A stretch of 64,000 nt of DNA from Marsupella aquatica (Eukaryota > Marchantiophyta): positions 12,214,001 through 12,278,000 of the forward strand of contig OZ316895.1 in the NCBI GenBank assembly GCA_973895155.1, in the 5' to 3' direction. Made by a program: the position numbers and the translations under genes. The notes below the pieces were generated by a model, which worked only from the letters and a program-made list of their open reading frames with translations, did not search any database and had not been told where the DNA came from. Position 1 is the stretch's first letter. Each line of letters opens with the position of its first letter. This document shows, in pieces, positions 1 to 12,889 of this stretch.

Positions 1-2860
1 TTTTACCAACATTTAAACTCTTTTGTTGTGCCAACTTGATGAAGTCCTTGGTAAGACCACCACATAACCTCTTCAGATTCTTGTTTGTCAAGTGGTATTT
101 CTGACACAACAAAGCCATCTCATGTTTCTTGTGATTATTCCAAAGGGAATTAACATCTGTGCGGTTATTTTCCTGATAATCACCTAAGTATTCAATCAAA
201 TATATTTGAAATATTTTTTTGACTTCTTATTCAGATAAATTTGTTTCATTAATACTAATAATTTTTTTGTAACATCTGCATCATGGTTTGCAGTAAGGAG
301 TCTATTTTTTAAACAGCCAAGAAATTTTCTTTTTCTTGAGCAAGCATGAAGCTATTTTGTGAAGATTTTCTTCTTCCATTCTTTGTAAATCCTTGAAAAA
401 TGTTTTGTTCAATTGCCATATTGTTTGTGTCTTGTAATCATTGAACTCTTTTTGCATTTTCCATTGAATGAAATCATTTCTTCCTCCCAAGACTCTTCAA
501 ACACACTTATTCATTTTTGGAAAACTTTATCAATCATTGTAAAAATGAATATTTTAAAAGTGAAACGTTGATGAGTTTTGCGCCCCAGGAAATACCAATC
601 TTTGCAACATTAAGAAATAGATTGAAAAATGCTAAAATATTTGTGTTAGATCAATAGAAAAGGTTACAGCCCCTAGCATATGCTAACCATTATTGAGACT
701 ACTGAAAATGATCGAGGAAAATTCACAGATCTTCATTAGATATAGATAAGATTACAACCTACGAGTTATGCTAAATTATCTTCCAATGAGACCCCTTGAC
801 TAGCGTGTTGTCCTTTTGGGAGTAGCCAAACTCTTTTCAAACGGTCTGAGTCTATGAAATGACAAGAGGAAAAGTTTGCTTGAGCATCTAACCTTGTCCT
901 CTAGATATTGTTGAATGCTCGGGGCAAGCTCATCAGGGTCACATTGTTCTTGGTGTTATAAAGAGCCCAAAATATTACTCTAATATGGGCCAGTTGCCTT
1001 CCAAAAATCTTGAGTTCCCGAAAAGAGGAACTTCAGTCTATATTTCTTTATGAGTATCTAGTGTAGTCTAATAGACTTCAAGTATCAGTCATCAATTTTA
1101 TTACTTGAAAATCCACTAGTTTAAGAGTACGTTGGCTGATAGGTCTTAGACTCTTCCTATTCTCATTCCTTGGTCATGTCATTTGATGGTGTCGTGAGAT
1201 TTTCTCATGTATGCATCAAACTTGCATACCAATACAACTTTTAAATATTTCAAAGATTTTCAAAAAATAGCGGATTAAAAATACATATCAAATTTATTTT
1301 AAAATACTTAAAATTATGCAAGAATGTTAAAATAAGATATTTCCAACCCTCGACAAAGTTTTATCGCAAATAAAGTTGAAATTATGTTGAAATCGTGTTA
1401 ATTAATTAGGGCAAAAATTAAAGAAATTTGGAAGAATCTGGTATACAAGAAAGACAATATATTTTTACAATCTAAATTTTAGGCTTAATCATAATCTATT
1501 ATGTATAAGAAGATAACTTTCAAAATTTGAACTAAAATGAAAATACAATTTGACAAAAATATGTGAATCAAGATTAGACCATAAATTTGGTTTATTAAAA
1601 ATTGACTAATTAAAAAATTTTGTTTGATTTTTTAAAAAGATTTTAAAGAAGATTTTTAGAATCTTGAAATCTTGATCACCATTTTAGATATTGGATCGAA
1701 TATTGAATTAGGGAAGCCAATTGTTTTAGAAAGTAGTCCACTGTTAAAAAATAGCTCATTATTTAGAAAATAGCTCATTGTTTTATGAAGATGCACACTG
1801 TTTTAGAAAGTAACTCACTATTTTAGGTAGTCAAGTCCATTATTTTAGAAAACCAAGCCTATTATTTTGGATGTTGAATCCAACATTTAAGATCTTTGAA
1901 TAATATAAATTAGTCCCAAGAGGTGGAGCAATGACATTAGATGAAAGCAATATCCAAGTGCTGTTAATCTACAAAATTGATGCTCTATGAGTGTAGTAGG
2001 GAAAAGCTTATGTAGTGAGTTTTTTTTCAATGTGACCTTTGTGGTTCATAGTATAGGAGGAGAAATGTTCCATCTCCATAAGCTTCTTCCATATATAATA
2101 TGATAGCAAGTTGACATTTAGTAGAATATTTCTAATAATTAAACTTGAGAAGATTATCTATATCAATAGAATTATATGTTTTATAATATACAAATTCTAT
2201 GAAAGAGTCACATTTGAAATTTGAAGTTGAATCGGATGGTTATACCATCGGTTTTTATGATAATAAATTTTAAGATCTACTTTGGTTTTGGAGAGTTATG
2301 CTGTAGTATGCTATCAAAACCAAATATATAAAAATATGAACTAAAACCAAGAATTTCAACCCACGACAACAAGTAAGAATGAATAGAATGAACAATTGTA
2401 TGATTTGAGTGATTTAAAAATGATTTCTCATCACATACATAAAGCCAAATAAATAAAGATAGGTAATTAACAAAACACGAGGAACAAAAATTTATTTTCT
2501 GTAAGGGTGACAAAATGACTTTTAGAACCAAGATCGGAAGTACTTGCACTCCATCATCGCTTCTTAAATAAGAATTGCGGGCAATTTTAAGATGTTTGGT
2601 ATGAGACAAGTCTAACTCTTCAGTGGTTGCTTCAACTTATCATACTACAAGTTCCTTTGAATTGACTTCTCATGCTCACCAAGTCCATCATATATTTCTT
2701 GCTAAAACTATTGGAGGATCAACATTACAATGCCGTCAACATGAGTTCTCTCATAGCGATGCGCAATTTAGAAAGAACTACTAATGTATACACCTTCAAT
2801 AATTAAGCGATACTAGATAGAATGAAAAATGAATGTCGCTGCAAATTCATACAGAGATCC
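1..2860. other. AT-rich gene-free stretch
   Basis: No gene is recognisable. The sequence is AT-rich with many homopolymer runs. Open stretches on either strand are short and have no recognisable domain. It probably consists of decayed transposon and intergenic DNA. Confidence 0.5.
1715..1872. repeat. Degenerate short tandem repeat (TTTTAGAAA core)
   Basis: About six imperfect units of roughly 22-30 bp carry the core tattttagaaa / tgttttagaaa followed by words such as agctca or actcac. Units vary in spacing and sequence, so the array is old. No coding potential was seen. Confidence 0.5.
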
Positions 2861-2867
2861 ACTACAC

Positions 2868-3575
2868 TCAATATAACATTTCCACTACAAGTTTACATGA
2901 AAATATATCTATCAAATATTCCTCTATCATCCTCATATGAACCATTGGTTCATAATTATTCATTGAATTCTCAATGCTGTCAATATGATCAGTCCAAGGG
3001 AATTCAATTAAATGTAACTTGCTTAATTTATCTTCAATTCTCTCTTCCTCTTCCTTGGTCACAACTAAATATTCTTGCTTATGTTTCCTTAACAAAAAAT
3101 CAATGTCAAATTCCTTCGGTATAGGTTGCAACTTGAATCCTTCCAAACCTTTTCTTTTCAAAAGCACCAAATTCACTATTTTGCAGGAGGAGGGTAGATC
3201 CTTAATCCATTTGAATGAAGGTTCTCTAGATAAATTTTGCCTTCTTTTAACAAGGATCCATCATTCTCTAAGCCACTTTAGTGACCCTATTAATGTTATT
3301 CTATTAGAGGTCATTATGGGTTTCTTCAAATCTAATAAGATATTTGAATTTTGATAAAAATCATTAAAAGCTTGGTCTAATTTTTCCCTCCATCTAGGGT
3401 TGTTCTTCAAAATCTCCAACACCTTATCCAATTCTTGCTCAATTTTACTTTCCAAAACTTCCTCCTCTATACAATTGTGATTTAATATTTCTGGAATGGT
3501 AACTTGGTCAAAATGTTCATCCCAAGTTCCTTCCTCCAGATGTAATTTCTCATTTTCATAACTCTTAAAAATCAA
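2868..3575 (-). other. Two short acidic open stretches, unknown
   Basis: Minus-strand frames of 104 codons (3575 to 3261) and 102 codons (3176 to 2868) are rich in Glu, Lys and Leu and could form coiled coils (for example IEQELDKVLEIL). They lie in different frames with stops between them. I recognise no family. They may be remains of one degraded coding region, possibly from a transposon, or chance frames in AT-rich DNA. Confidence 0.2.
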
Positions 3576-3891
3576 GAGGCTATTAAGGAATACATTTGTA
3601 TCAAATGAGTTTACCTCAACAAAGTCTAAATTCCAATAATAACTTCCATCTGACCTCTTAAAATTTTTTGCTCAAGATTCCTCCTTGACAAATATTTTTC
3701 ACAACATGAGTTTGTCTTTCCCTCAATTTAATCTGAGCATTTTCTTTCTTCTGAGGTCGGATTTTTCTTACTATAACTTGAGAAGACTCCCTCCTTCTTT
3801 TCTTCTAGGCACCAATTAATCTTTTTTTTCTTGGCCTTAGTTTCCTTCCTTCTTTCCAGAATTGTGGAGGGGTTTTTTTCTCCAATTCTTT

Positions 3892-3912
3892 CCCTAAACC
3901 CTAAACCCTAAA
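3892..3912. repeat. Three perfect telomere-type units (CCCTAAA)3
   Basis: Three exact consecutive copies of CCCTAAA, the Arabidopsis-type plant telomere unit read on the C-rich strand. It is too short to be a telomere. It may be an interstitial telomere motif or a telo-box of the kind found near plant promoters, but no adjacent gene was recognised. Confidence 0.7.
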
Positions 3913-5449
3913 GTTTGAAGACTTAAAGGTCTTCAAACTCAGTATTCGTTCCCGTAAAGAACAAGATGGGGTTGATTTGATAGTTTTAAACAATAATAAA
4001 GAAATTAAGATGTTTCTCACACATAGTAATCAAATTTGATTACTTTACTAAGGTATTTTGAAGATCGCTCCATAGCGGTGAGTAGTTCTCAATGATAACT
4101 CAACATTGTGTAAACATAAATTAATAAAAAGAAATAATTAACAAAACACACGAAAAATATCTTAAAGTATGCTAAGGAAGTCTGACATGTACCAAGGTTA
4201 CTCCTTAAACATTAGTCAAAATGAAATGACTTATGAGATTATATTCCCATTGCTTTTCAGGTCTAAAATGTTTACTAGAGTACTATTTTAAAGTATCGTC
4301 AACATGTCTTGTCTTTTCTTTCTAAGTGATACTTAGACAAGATCTAAAAGGTAACTACTTCAACATTTAGATGGTACTAAGCAACATGAAAAAAAATCCA
4401 TCAATTCCAATAAGACTTAAAACTCAATGAGTTAACTTTAAGAACTCAAGAAATTGTGATGAATCACCAAAAAGAAATCTATCATCACAACTCCAAAGAT
4501 TTTGCACAAATGGATTTTACTTCATGTGTTTATAAACAGTGGTACAAACACAAGAAGGAGGAAAATATCTCCTATTTGTTAAACCTAACCTCGAACTCAT
4601 AAATTCATGATCAATTGGTTAACACAAGAAAGAGGCAAAAATGCATAACTATTCCATAAACTACACTAGTGATAGAGTTATCTTATTGTAAAATTTTACA
4701 TAATGAGAGGTCACAGGGTCGAAGAGACATGTCTCTTCATACCCCTGAAAAAGTTAAAATGGTCATTCTGTAAGTGAAAAGCTGGAAAAATGGCTAAGTA
4801 TGAACTCGTAAACTCATAAATGCGTATTGCGATATACTTAAAAATTTAGCAAATTCAACTATTTTTAACTTTCTACTCCTAGCTTAGAAAACTCTGAAAT
4901 TTTGCCAACAGGTTTTCCTAGGTAGAGACTACCTCCTGAAGAAGTCTTATAGCTTTTAAAGCTCTAGAACACATTTACAAAAATCAGAAAAGATGGACTA
5001 CTCTTAAAACTAACTAAAATACTTAGATACTGCCTCAAGCTTGTTGTCGTATATCATCTGGTTCAAGAAGCTCCACGAGGGTAACAGTCCAAGATTGAGT
5101 AACTTCCATAAGGTCACTTTGTCGTGATGATCCTCGAGAATAAGGTCTTACTAGATAACATCGATCAATTCAAAAAGCTTCTTTTAAAATCTCCAGCACT
5201 TTGAGATGATTGCAGGTGGTGACCTTCACCATTAGGATAGTGGCCTAAGAAGCTCTCAGTTGTAAGCAACCTCTTATACTCATGCCTAGGCGTGAAGACA
5301 TAAACGTGTAAAAGTATGACATTTACTCTATTCCAAATCTCTTAAACACTCCAAAAAAATTTGAAATTCTGTTTATTTCTAGTTTTTGTAATTTACTCAC
5401 TACTTACATAAGAAACCATCAATGATCCGGAATAAGCCACCATCTCTCC
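3913..5449. other. Gene-free stretch
   Basis: AT-rich sequence with no open frame of note and no recognisable repeat. The right-hand part may belong to the 3' end of the neighbouring LINE remnant, but I could not trace it by translation. Confidence 0.4.
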
Positions 5450-6822
5450 CAAAGTCACAAATCATATGTCCTCTAATCTCATGTCCTCCAAGAATAGGAG
5501 GATCACAAAGTAGTAAACTCCTAGAACTCTGAAGCCAGACCACTTTCATGTTTAATCTGAGTTCCCTCCAAATTTTGATCTGAATTCTTACTTTTGTGAT
5601 TCTAGTCTTCTCCTTTTCTAGAGAACATTAAGCCTTCCATAGATTCCAGTTCGTAATCCCTCTGATCAGCTACCAAAGCTTAAGTGGAATCCTAGCACCA
5701 GTATGAGATAATGGTGCACCAATAATCGCCTGAGCAGCATTTAGAGAAAATAGTGAATTCTCAATCACCCACTGCATCAACTTCGTAACCCAGTTCCAGA
5801 TCTTTTGAGAGTCCACACAACTCCATTGGCAGTGAACAGAATCCTCATGCCAATTACCTTCACATCGCCCACACCACCATTCGGCATCATTCCTAGAAAA
5901 GGAATAATTACACCATTATCATCCTTTTGAGTAGATTGTCTCTTAATGAAGTGTTTAATTGCGAAAATCCGGTGTGCAATCTGCCATAGGAAGAAGTTCA
6001 CCTTCATCTTACGATATGGTTTCCAGATATTTCTCCAAATAGTCATGTCAAATGTTAGGCACCATGCTCAACTCATTCCTGCACTTCTGCACCCCACTTA
6101 TCTCCGACTTCTCTCGATCCTGAAGTAAGTGCATGATACTAGCCGTCAAAGCATGAAAGAAATCTCTCCCATCGTTCCATAGGAATTGATGAATAAACCC
6201 TACAATCTCATCAAAAGTGCCTTTCAATCCTAATCCCAACTTATGTGTACTCCAATCCTTGACTTTTCCAGTGATCATCATGTATAAGACCACTGCTTGC
6301 ACATGAACCTGCATTTGCTTATGTAACACACCATCTTGAATCACAAAAGTATTACACGTGACTTGAACCAATTCGCACTATAACCAAGCATGTTTCATAT
6401 GTGCATTCTTGACTGGTATTTCCCATACCAAATTCCCTTCACGAATTGGTATCTGAGACACGTACACTTTACGTTCCCCATTCGGATCTTGCAACTGACC
6501 ACCTGAGTGAAGTTTTGAGTTAGCCATAAGAGCCTCAAATGTTCTCCTGCCTCCAAAAAGTGCCCCCTTGGATGTTATCTCATCGCACTAAAAAGGAATC
6601 CCTACTTCTGAACATACATCCTGCAACCTGTTCAGTCCCAAGCATCTCAATTGCCTTTGCTGAATAGATTTACAGCCCACCTTACTAACCATCACATATT
6701 TACAAGAGGGAGACCACATTGGTAAATTCAGCAAGAACTGAGTGTTACAGTACTGCAAACCTCAAAAGAGACTTTATCTTATTCCACAAACCACAAATCC
6801 CTTTCCATAAATCCTAACCTCC
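5450..6822 (-). mobile_element. Degenerate LINE (non-LTR retrotransposon), C-terminal part
   Basis: The minus strand translates, with frameshifts and stops, into the zinc-binding region at the C-terminus of plant LINE reverse transcriptases. The frame from 6046 gives WRNIWKPYRKMKVNFFLWQ, matching the usual W..IW...V..K..FFLW pattern. A second frame just downstream gives CWWCGRCE...H...C....IWNWV, the C-x2-C...H...C zinc knuckle (zf-RVT). The frame from 6371 fits the linker between reverse transcriptase and knuckle. The upstream reverse transcriptase core is not readable. The copy is truncated and dead; the exact ends are not visible. Confidence 0.6.
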
Positions 6823-7947
6823 TATAGGTAATGTTCTACACTTATTAAAAACCCAAGAGTAGTCATCACAACCCCATTATGAATGGACATTTCATTAATC
6901 CGTGATTGTATTCTGTCTAATCTATAGCCATCCGCAATTTTTCTCACTCGTAGATCTCCGCACGATCTTTCTTTCGAGCCCGAGATCACATCGAACGTAT
7001 CAGAATTGACATCAGAGCGACCAAAAATCGCACGGCCCGAAACAGGCGCTGAGTCCGAAAATCGAGACCGACAGTCGATGCTCCTAATAAATGCGAGCTC
7101 CGGGTGACCCGGAGTGCTTTGTACTCGGAGTTGCGGTAATAAAGAGAGATTTTCGTCCTTAATCATTCGAATGTATTAAAATCTATTGATAACAGACATT
7201 ATGGGCAATAAGCGCCCCCTCAAAACTCGGGTCCAAGCTCTCGTTTTTGGGCGCAGTATTAATTGTCCTCCATACAAGACTACCCAACACTGATACACTA
7301 GTACACTATGAAATTCGCCCGTGCGTACGAGGAGGTTACGTGCGGGCAGCCGCAGCGGGCACTCCGCACTCGCCAAGAGGTGTAATAAATAACGGGTGCG
7401 GGTGGGTAGGTTGGTGGGTCGCGAGGAGTAACCCGGGACACCCCCTCTTTGACTCGGTCACCCGGGAACGGTAGTTTAAGTCGGGCTCAACGTGACGCGC
7501 CGTACTGGGATTGGTCTGCCTGCCCCGCAGGTAGAGAAGGACCTCAAGGACGGGCCGGGGAAGTGGGCTGGTCTGGCATATGGGCCGCAGCCCGCAGGGG
7601 AAAGAAAACGCGTCGTCGTCCGGTGCCTGGCCGCTGGCCACTCGAGGAGTACAGTTGTCGCTCTCTAAGTGTGCAGGCGAGGAGAGGTGAGGCTAGTCGG
7701 GCAGGCAGGCAGGGCAGTCTCATTCATATCACGCTTCTCGCCTGCCCTGCCCTGCCCTGCCATGCCATGCTCCGCCGCGCCTGTTCCGTGACTGGAGAAC
7801 GCCTCCAGAGATCCATCCAATCGCCCCTGTCTCTGTTCGCGCGCTTGAAATCATCGGCGGTTAAAAACTAAAAAAAGTGTAGTGCAGGTAGACTGGTAGA
7901 GAGAGGACTGGAGGAGGGTAGAGTAGTCGTCGGAGTAGGTTCGGTAC

Positions 7948-7976
7948 AGTAGTAGTAGTAGTAGTAGTAGTAGTAG
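7948..7976. repeat. (AGT)n trinucleotide microsatellite
   Basis: About ten uninterrupted AGT units lie in the presumed promoter or leader of the trihelix gene. They are likely length-polymorphic. Confidence 0.9.
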
Positions 7977-8384
7977 CGGAGCTGGGGTCGGTCGGTCATG
8001 CGGTCGCCGGGGTCTAGCTCTCGACAACTTCTTGGCCTGCTGCTTGGTCGTAAACTTGGCTGTGCTGCTGCTGATGCCGCCGCCATCGCCATTCGCCGGC
8101 AACGGAAGTAGTGTGGCCTCTCGTGGGTTCGCGTTCTCGACAGGATTTTGCGCTTAGTAAGTGTAGTGGTTCCACGGCTGGACATGGACCGTTTCTTTGT
8201 TGTTGCGGGGGGGCCACCGAAACAGCAGCAGGAGCAGGAAGGCAGGATCGTGGAGGGCGCAGGAAGGGAGGAAGGAGGAGGAGGAAAGCGTGCTGGTGCT
8301 GCTGGTGCTGGAGAGGAAAGGGGCGGGCGCAACGGCAATCCGCAAACGCGAAATGCCAATCGGAGGCACGGAAGGTAAACGCTG

Positions 8385-8418
8385 CAGGCAGGCAGGCAGG
8401 CGAACGACGACGACGACG
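8385..8418. repeat. (GGCA)n followed by (ACG)n simple repeats
   Basis: Four GGCA units are followed within a few bases by about five ACG units. A second short GGCA run lies at about 8501-8516. Both are in the presumed 5' leader of the trihelix gene. Confidence 0.8.
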
Positions 8419-8630
8419 AGAAAAAGGAGCCGTGATTCAACGAAAGGGGAGGGGGGATCCCGCCACGTTGAGGAGGGCTCGTCACGCTATCTCGGGGATG
8501 AGGCAGGCAGGCAGGCTTCTCGGTTTGTTCCATCTTACCTGAAAGAGCGACCTACGAGTCGGGGCTCGGGCGGGGTTGAAATTGGGCTTTCGCCGGGACG
8601 ACGGGCCCGTCCTGTGGTGTTATCCCGTCC

Positions 8631-9509
8631 ATGGATGCCGATCTTCGTATTCCAGCTCACCATGGTGGGGGTCACGGCTCGGCCGATGCGTCGCAACATC
8701 ACAACACTCTCACGCTCTCGCTTCCGGGGATCCATTCCACTCCGACCTCGAGGTCGACCAAGCTCATTGGCGATGGGAACGAGAAGCACGGCCGGGAGGA
8801 CTGCTGGAGCGAGGCCGCCACCTTTACGCTCATCGAGGCCTGGGGCGACCGTTACATCGAGCTTAACCGTGGCAATCTGAAACAGAAGCACTGGAAGGAT
8901 GTGGCGGAAGCCGTTAATAGTCGGGAGGATGGGAAGGTGAACAAAACTGATGTGCAATGCAAGAACAGGTTGGACACATTGAAGAAGAAATACAAGTTGG
9001 AAAAGAGCAAGGTGGCGACCAGCGGCGCGGGCACCAAGTGGCTTTTCTTTGAGAAGCTAGATGAGTTGATTGGCACGTCAAGAAAACACAAGAAGTCTGC
9101 GAAAACTCAGAAACGCAAGAGGGATAGAGTAGAGGACGGAAACGGTGAGCCGAAAACTTTCAATAATGCGTCCACGAACACAAAATCCAAGGAGAGCCCG
9201 GACATGACCGACAGTTGTCCGCATGCCACCACTCCTGGGACGGAAGGAAAGCCTATCGTGAAGCGTAAAGTACAGGAAGGTCCGTTCAAAGACTTAGCTA
9301 GGGCTATTATAAAATTCGGCGAAGTATACGAGAGAATTGAAAGCGCTAAACAGCAGCAACTGATGGAGCTCGAGAAACAACGGATGGAATTCACGAAAGA
9401 CCTCGAGCTGCAAAGAATGCAACTTTTTATGCAAACGCAGGTCGAACTGGCGAAAATGAAGCATGGGAAGCATGGAAGCACGGGTGAGGAAACACGCCTC
9501 GATGATTAA
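8631..9509 (+). CDS. Trihelix transcription factor, ASIL/6b-interacting (SIP1) type
   Basis: A 292-residue intronless protein. Residues 57-122 hold the trihelix Myb/SANT-like DNA-binding domain: REDCWSEAAT, then W71 in the second helix, HW in KQKHWKDVAEAVN, and QCKNRLDTLKKKYKLEK in the third. The fourth amphipathic helix WLFFEKLDELIG is at 137-148. A basic run KHKKSAKTQKRKRDR (about 152-166) is a likely nuclear signal. Residues about 225-277 form a Gln/Glu/Met-rich coiled coil (KFGEVYERIE to QVELAKMK), typical of this clade and probably used for dimerisation. The start sits in a good context (CCATGG). In Arabidopsis, ASIL1/2 repress seed-maturation genes; I infer only a DNA-binding regulator here. 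The lack of introns fits the family. Confidence 0.92.
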   Translation: MDADLRIPAHHGGGHGSADASQHHNTLTLSLPGIHSTPTSRSTKLIGDGNEKHGREDCWSEAATFTLIEAWGDRYIELNRGNLKQKHWKDVAEAVNSREDGKVNKTDVQCKNRLDTLKKKYKLEKSKVATSGAGTKWLFFEKLDELIGTSRKHKKSAKTQKRKRDRVEDGNGEPKTFNNASTNTKSKESPDMTDSCPHATTPGTEGKPIVKRKVQEGPFKDLARAIIKFGEVYERIESAKQQQLMELEKQRMEFTKDLELQRMQLFMQTQVELAKMKHGKHGSTGEETRLDD

Positions 9510-11514
9510 TTTGACGAAGCAATGTCATTCTTGATTCTCTTTCGGTTTTTCTTCTCAGTCTGGCAATGCAAGAGTTTTCTTGTTCACGCCTCAAGATATT
9601 GGTGTTTACTTGTAGCATTCCGTTACAGTTGTCCAATGTGGTTCTGCTACCATTCTTAATTTGTCTGTCCGTCAGTGGAAGTGGCCTCCGTCGCAGACAT
9701 TCTTGAAACGAACGAATCTCTTTCTTCGAGTCCCTCCCCTTTCTGTATCGCGTTTTCGTATGTGCATGCGTGTGTTGATAAACGTTCGTTTCTCCCCGCG
9801 CAGAACATTACTTGTGACAAAGTACTTGGCTCCAAGGCGTTTTGTCCTGAAAGTTCAACTATATTAACACGAAGGAGAACAGTGCAAAGCAGTGGGTAGC
9901 CTGCGGAGGGTGAGAAAACTCACAGGAGAGAACACCTCCCAAGGCGTTTCTCTCCAAGCAAGGACTCCGTTTTGCATCGTCGCTCGCGGTCGCCGGCACA
10001 ATTACGCCTTGTCGAAGTGTCTTCACGTAGTCCGGGCCGCATTTTGAACATGTGCGTCAATGAAGGTGAAGTTCTTTCCTCGTGCCTAGCTTTCCCAGAT
10101 GCCAGGACCGTCTTTACCGGCTCTTGAGCGCGACTTTGGACTTCATCGAAAGCAGCTTTCAGGAACATAAAAAGTGCGGCATAACCGGATGTTCGCCTGA
10201 GTGCAATGTTTATGTTTGGACACGGAGTTTATGAACTTCCTGTCACTACACTGCACCGCACCTTACAACCTACCTGCGATACATCAGGCTCTTTGGAGTT
10301 TCCCTCAAACTTGGCAATGCGGAATACTCATCGATAAACATGTGGAACGCCGCATGCTTCCATTATCGGGAACACCATTTGTATAATTTACTTTCCTTTT
10401 CGGAAAACAAAGCAGGCCAACTAGGGACAGGGCCAGTCATTGGAATGTAAACAATTTTTGAACGATGTACATGTTTCGAACCGTGATGAAACACACGGAT
10501 TTTGACGGACTACAGTCGGTTTGCAGCCACATGACAAGATGTGTCACAACTGCTAATCTGTATTGCCAGTTCATTTACGATATATGTCCGATCCCGTCGC
10601 TCCGTGGGCTCTGAAGTATGCTTTCTCGTACTTTCTGGTTTTAAAAATATAGATTCTGGTTGCAGAAATAGAGGTTCTGGTCGGTGTTTTTGCAGAATGG
10701 TCTCATCAATCCAATCAGATTTGAGGCGGTAATCTCAAATGATTCCTCGATTTGATGAGAATTGCCTCAAATGAACCGGCAATTCTCGATGAGCGTTCTA
10801 AACTCTTAGCTTTCTCTCCAGAGTGAGTCGAGGCGAACGAAAGTTTCATGTGGGAAGCGTGCGTTTGAGCTGAAGAAGATCCTTTGATGAGCCTTCATGA
10901 AGAGTGGATAGCCAGTTCTGCTACGTGGCTATTCTACCGTGTAATCCTGTGTGTAGAGAGATACAACGGTGGCATTCTCTGAAGCGTCAGGACGTAGAGT
11001 CTCATCCCGAGACGAGAATTGTTGGCATTATTCCCTTGACTTCGATAGGAAGAGTAGAGTATATCATCCGGGTTCACTTCAGGCACTCATGTGTTGCAAG
11101 AGGGGCTGGATGCGGACGTGAAGTGAGGAGCAGGACTCTAAAGTAGTGATGAGAGGACAGAAAGAGAAGGTGAATAGGAGGAAACATATGGAGGCACGCG
11201 TCGTGCAGTCTTCGGTGTGCTTGCATCTGCAAGTCCAGTATCTTGATTTGAAAATGCGATTCGTTCATGTCATCAGTTTTTTCAGCAGTGCTGGTTCACA
11301 TGCTTCTCCTTGCCTCGACGAATATCTCTGGATTTTCGTTCCGGTCTGCTCTTCTTCTCGGTCGCCTCCTGTACGCATCCTGCAGGCGTTCACATGATTC
11401 TCGGGCAAGGCCAGCTGAAAGGTGAGGATGTCCTCGAGGTTCTCATGAGGGTGAACTTCACTCACTGTCCGTCGTTGCGTTCTGGTGAAGTAACGAATGT
11501 GAATGTTAGGCACC
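9510..11514. other. Trihelix 3' flank and anonymous intergenic DNA
   Basis: The first few hundred bases are probably the 3' untranslated region of the trihelix gene. Beyond that I see only short frames on both strands with no recognisable domain, no clear repeat and no RNA gene. Confidence 0.35.
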
Positions 11515-11955
11515 TTAAACGATAAGGATTCGCTTGCAATCTCACGATTTTCACGACTAAAGAACGAATCCTACGCCTTGCACCCTAAACATTTAGCTCG
11601 CATGAAACATTGCCGATCCATAGCACCACAACACGTACTGGCGACGGAATCCCTTTGAAATTCCATGAGTACAGAAATTTGATCTTAAGGTTCCTTATTA
11701 GTCCTCAAGGATTCGCTTGCCATCACGAATTTTCACGAGGACAGAAGTATCGGCTCGCATTAAAGATTGCCGATACATAGCACCTAAACTCTCTAGTGGC
11801 TACGCAGATTTCTTTGAAATTCTGTTAGTAGATAATGGATTCCCTAACTTCAGGACTAAAGAAAGCAAATCTTAGTTACCTTAAAAGATTCGATTGCAAT
11901 CACCAACTTTATCGAATGGGAGTCCTAGGCCTTAACTAGAAAGATTCAGCTCGCC
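11515..11955. repeat. ~180 bp tandem repeat, about 2.5 diverged copies
   Basis: The phrase aaggattcgcttgc...cacgattttcacga recurs at 11524, 11707 and, more diverged, 11884 (spacings about 183 and 177 bp). Each unit also contains a Ctcgcat...attgccgat.catagcacc block and a ctttgaaattc block. The copies are diverged by substitutions and small indels. Confidence 0.7.
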
Positions 11956-12889
11956 TCAAAATTCAACTCATGGCCAAAATTATGAGTCCATCCTATGGGA
12001 TAAGCTCCTTCATCTCATGGCCAAACTTAGGAGGAATATTGTCACAATCAGGCAGTCTTGTCAAGACTACAGTTTCCAATAATGTCGAATGATCAATGTT
12101 CTTTACAGAGAGGGCAATATACTATCACCATCAATGCATTGGAAGCAGCAATGACAATGTTATGTCACTGCTGTGCACTTGGGTAGTGGTAGCTGCACAT
12201 CGAAAAGGAGCGGCCAGATATGTAGAAGGAATAATGGTGTCCCCGATATAAAAGAATTGGGTTTATCATGTTATAGAAAACCCATTCAACTTATGAGTTG
12301 GTGCATGCCAGGCAACACAGTAAACCCTATGCTACTACTGTATGGTACTGCTTTTTTATGTTCAATTACCATGGACGCGCTCTTGTACAGCATATCATAG
12401 GCCTGGGAACTGGAGCAGAACAGCAATCTAAATTTGGTCACATCCACCAACATAGAATTGACATGCACAAACATAGCTTAGATCGAATCAGAGGAGGGTT
12501 TGCTCACATCTTGCTCACATCCACATATGGTATTTAGAATAAACAGCAAGTGTAAAGGGTAGATTCATAAGATTTGGTAGGCTGTCCTCAGGCACTGAAG
12601 GGGAAATTCTACTCTTTTGCTATGTCAGGGTAGAAATCAAGCTGGGCCAGACCAGCAGGTTATTTTTCAAGTTTTTTAGAAGGCCAAGTCACAGAGCCAC
12701 AGCTAAGTTTCACTAGAAAGAAAGACCACAAAGATGGATGGCCTTGGAACTTGGCCTTCTTTAAGAAAGACCACAAATTTACTGTGCATACTAGTTACAG
12801 AAAAATATTTTAGTGAATTCAAAAAGTATCTTATAATTATATTCTCTGTCTTGCAAGGAATTCTCTAGAAATGGAGTCGCGAAACTCGA
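11956..12889. other. Anonymous intergenic DNA
   Basis: No gene, RNA or clear repeat was recognised. Frames are short on both strands. Confidence 0.3.

Larger units (their letters stand above)
6823..8630. promoter_or_regulatory. Upstream and leader region of the trihelix gene
   Basis: GC content rises sharply from about 7.2 kb towards the trihelix start. The stretch carries GA-rich and GGCA-rich simple repeats and several short upstream reading frames. The overlapping frames on both strands here are low-complexity (poly-Gly/Arg/Ser), so I treat them as shadows of promoter or 5' leader sequence. No TATA box or transcription start can be fixed. Confidence 0.4.

Noticed and set aside
7868-8880. 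Long overlapping frames on both strands (up to 227 codons)
   Set aside because: They are low-complexity translations of GC- and GA-rich simple repeats in the trihelix upstream region, with no domains.
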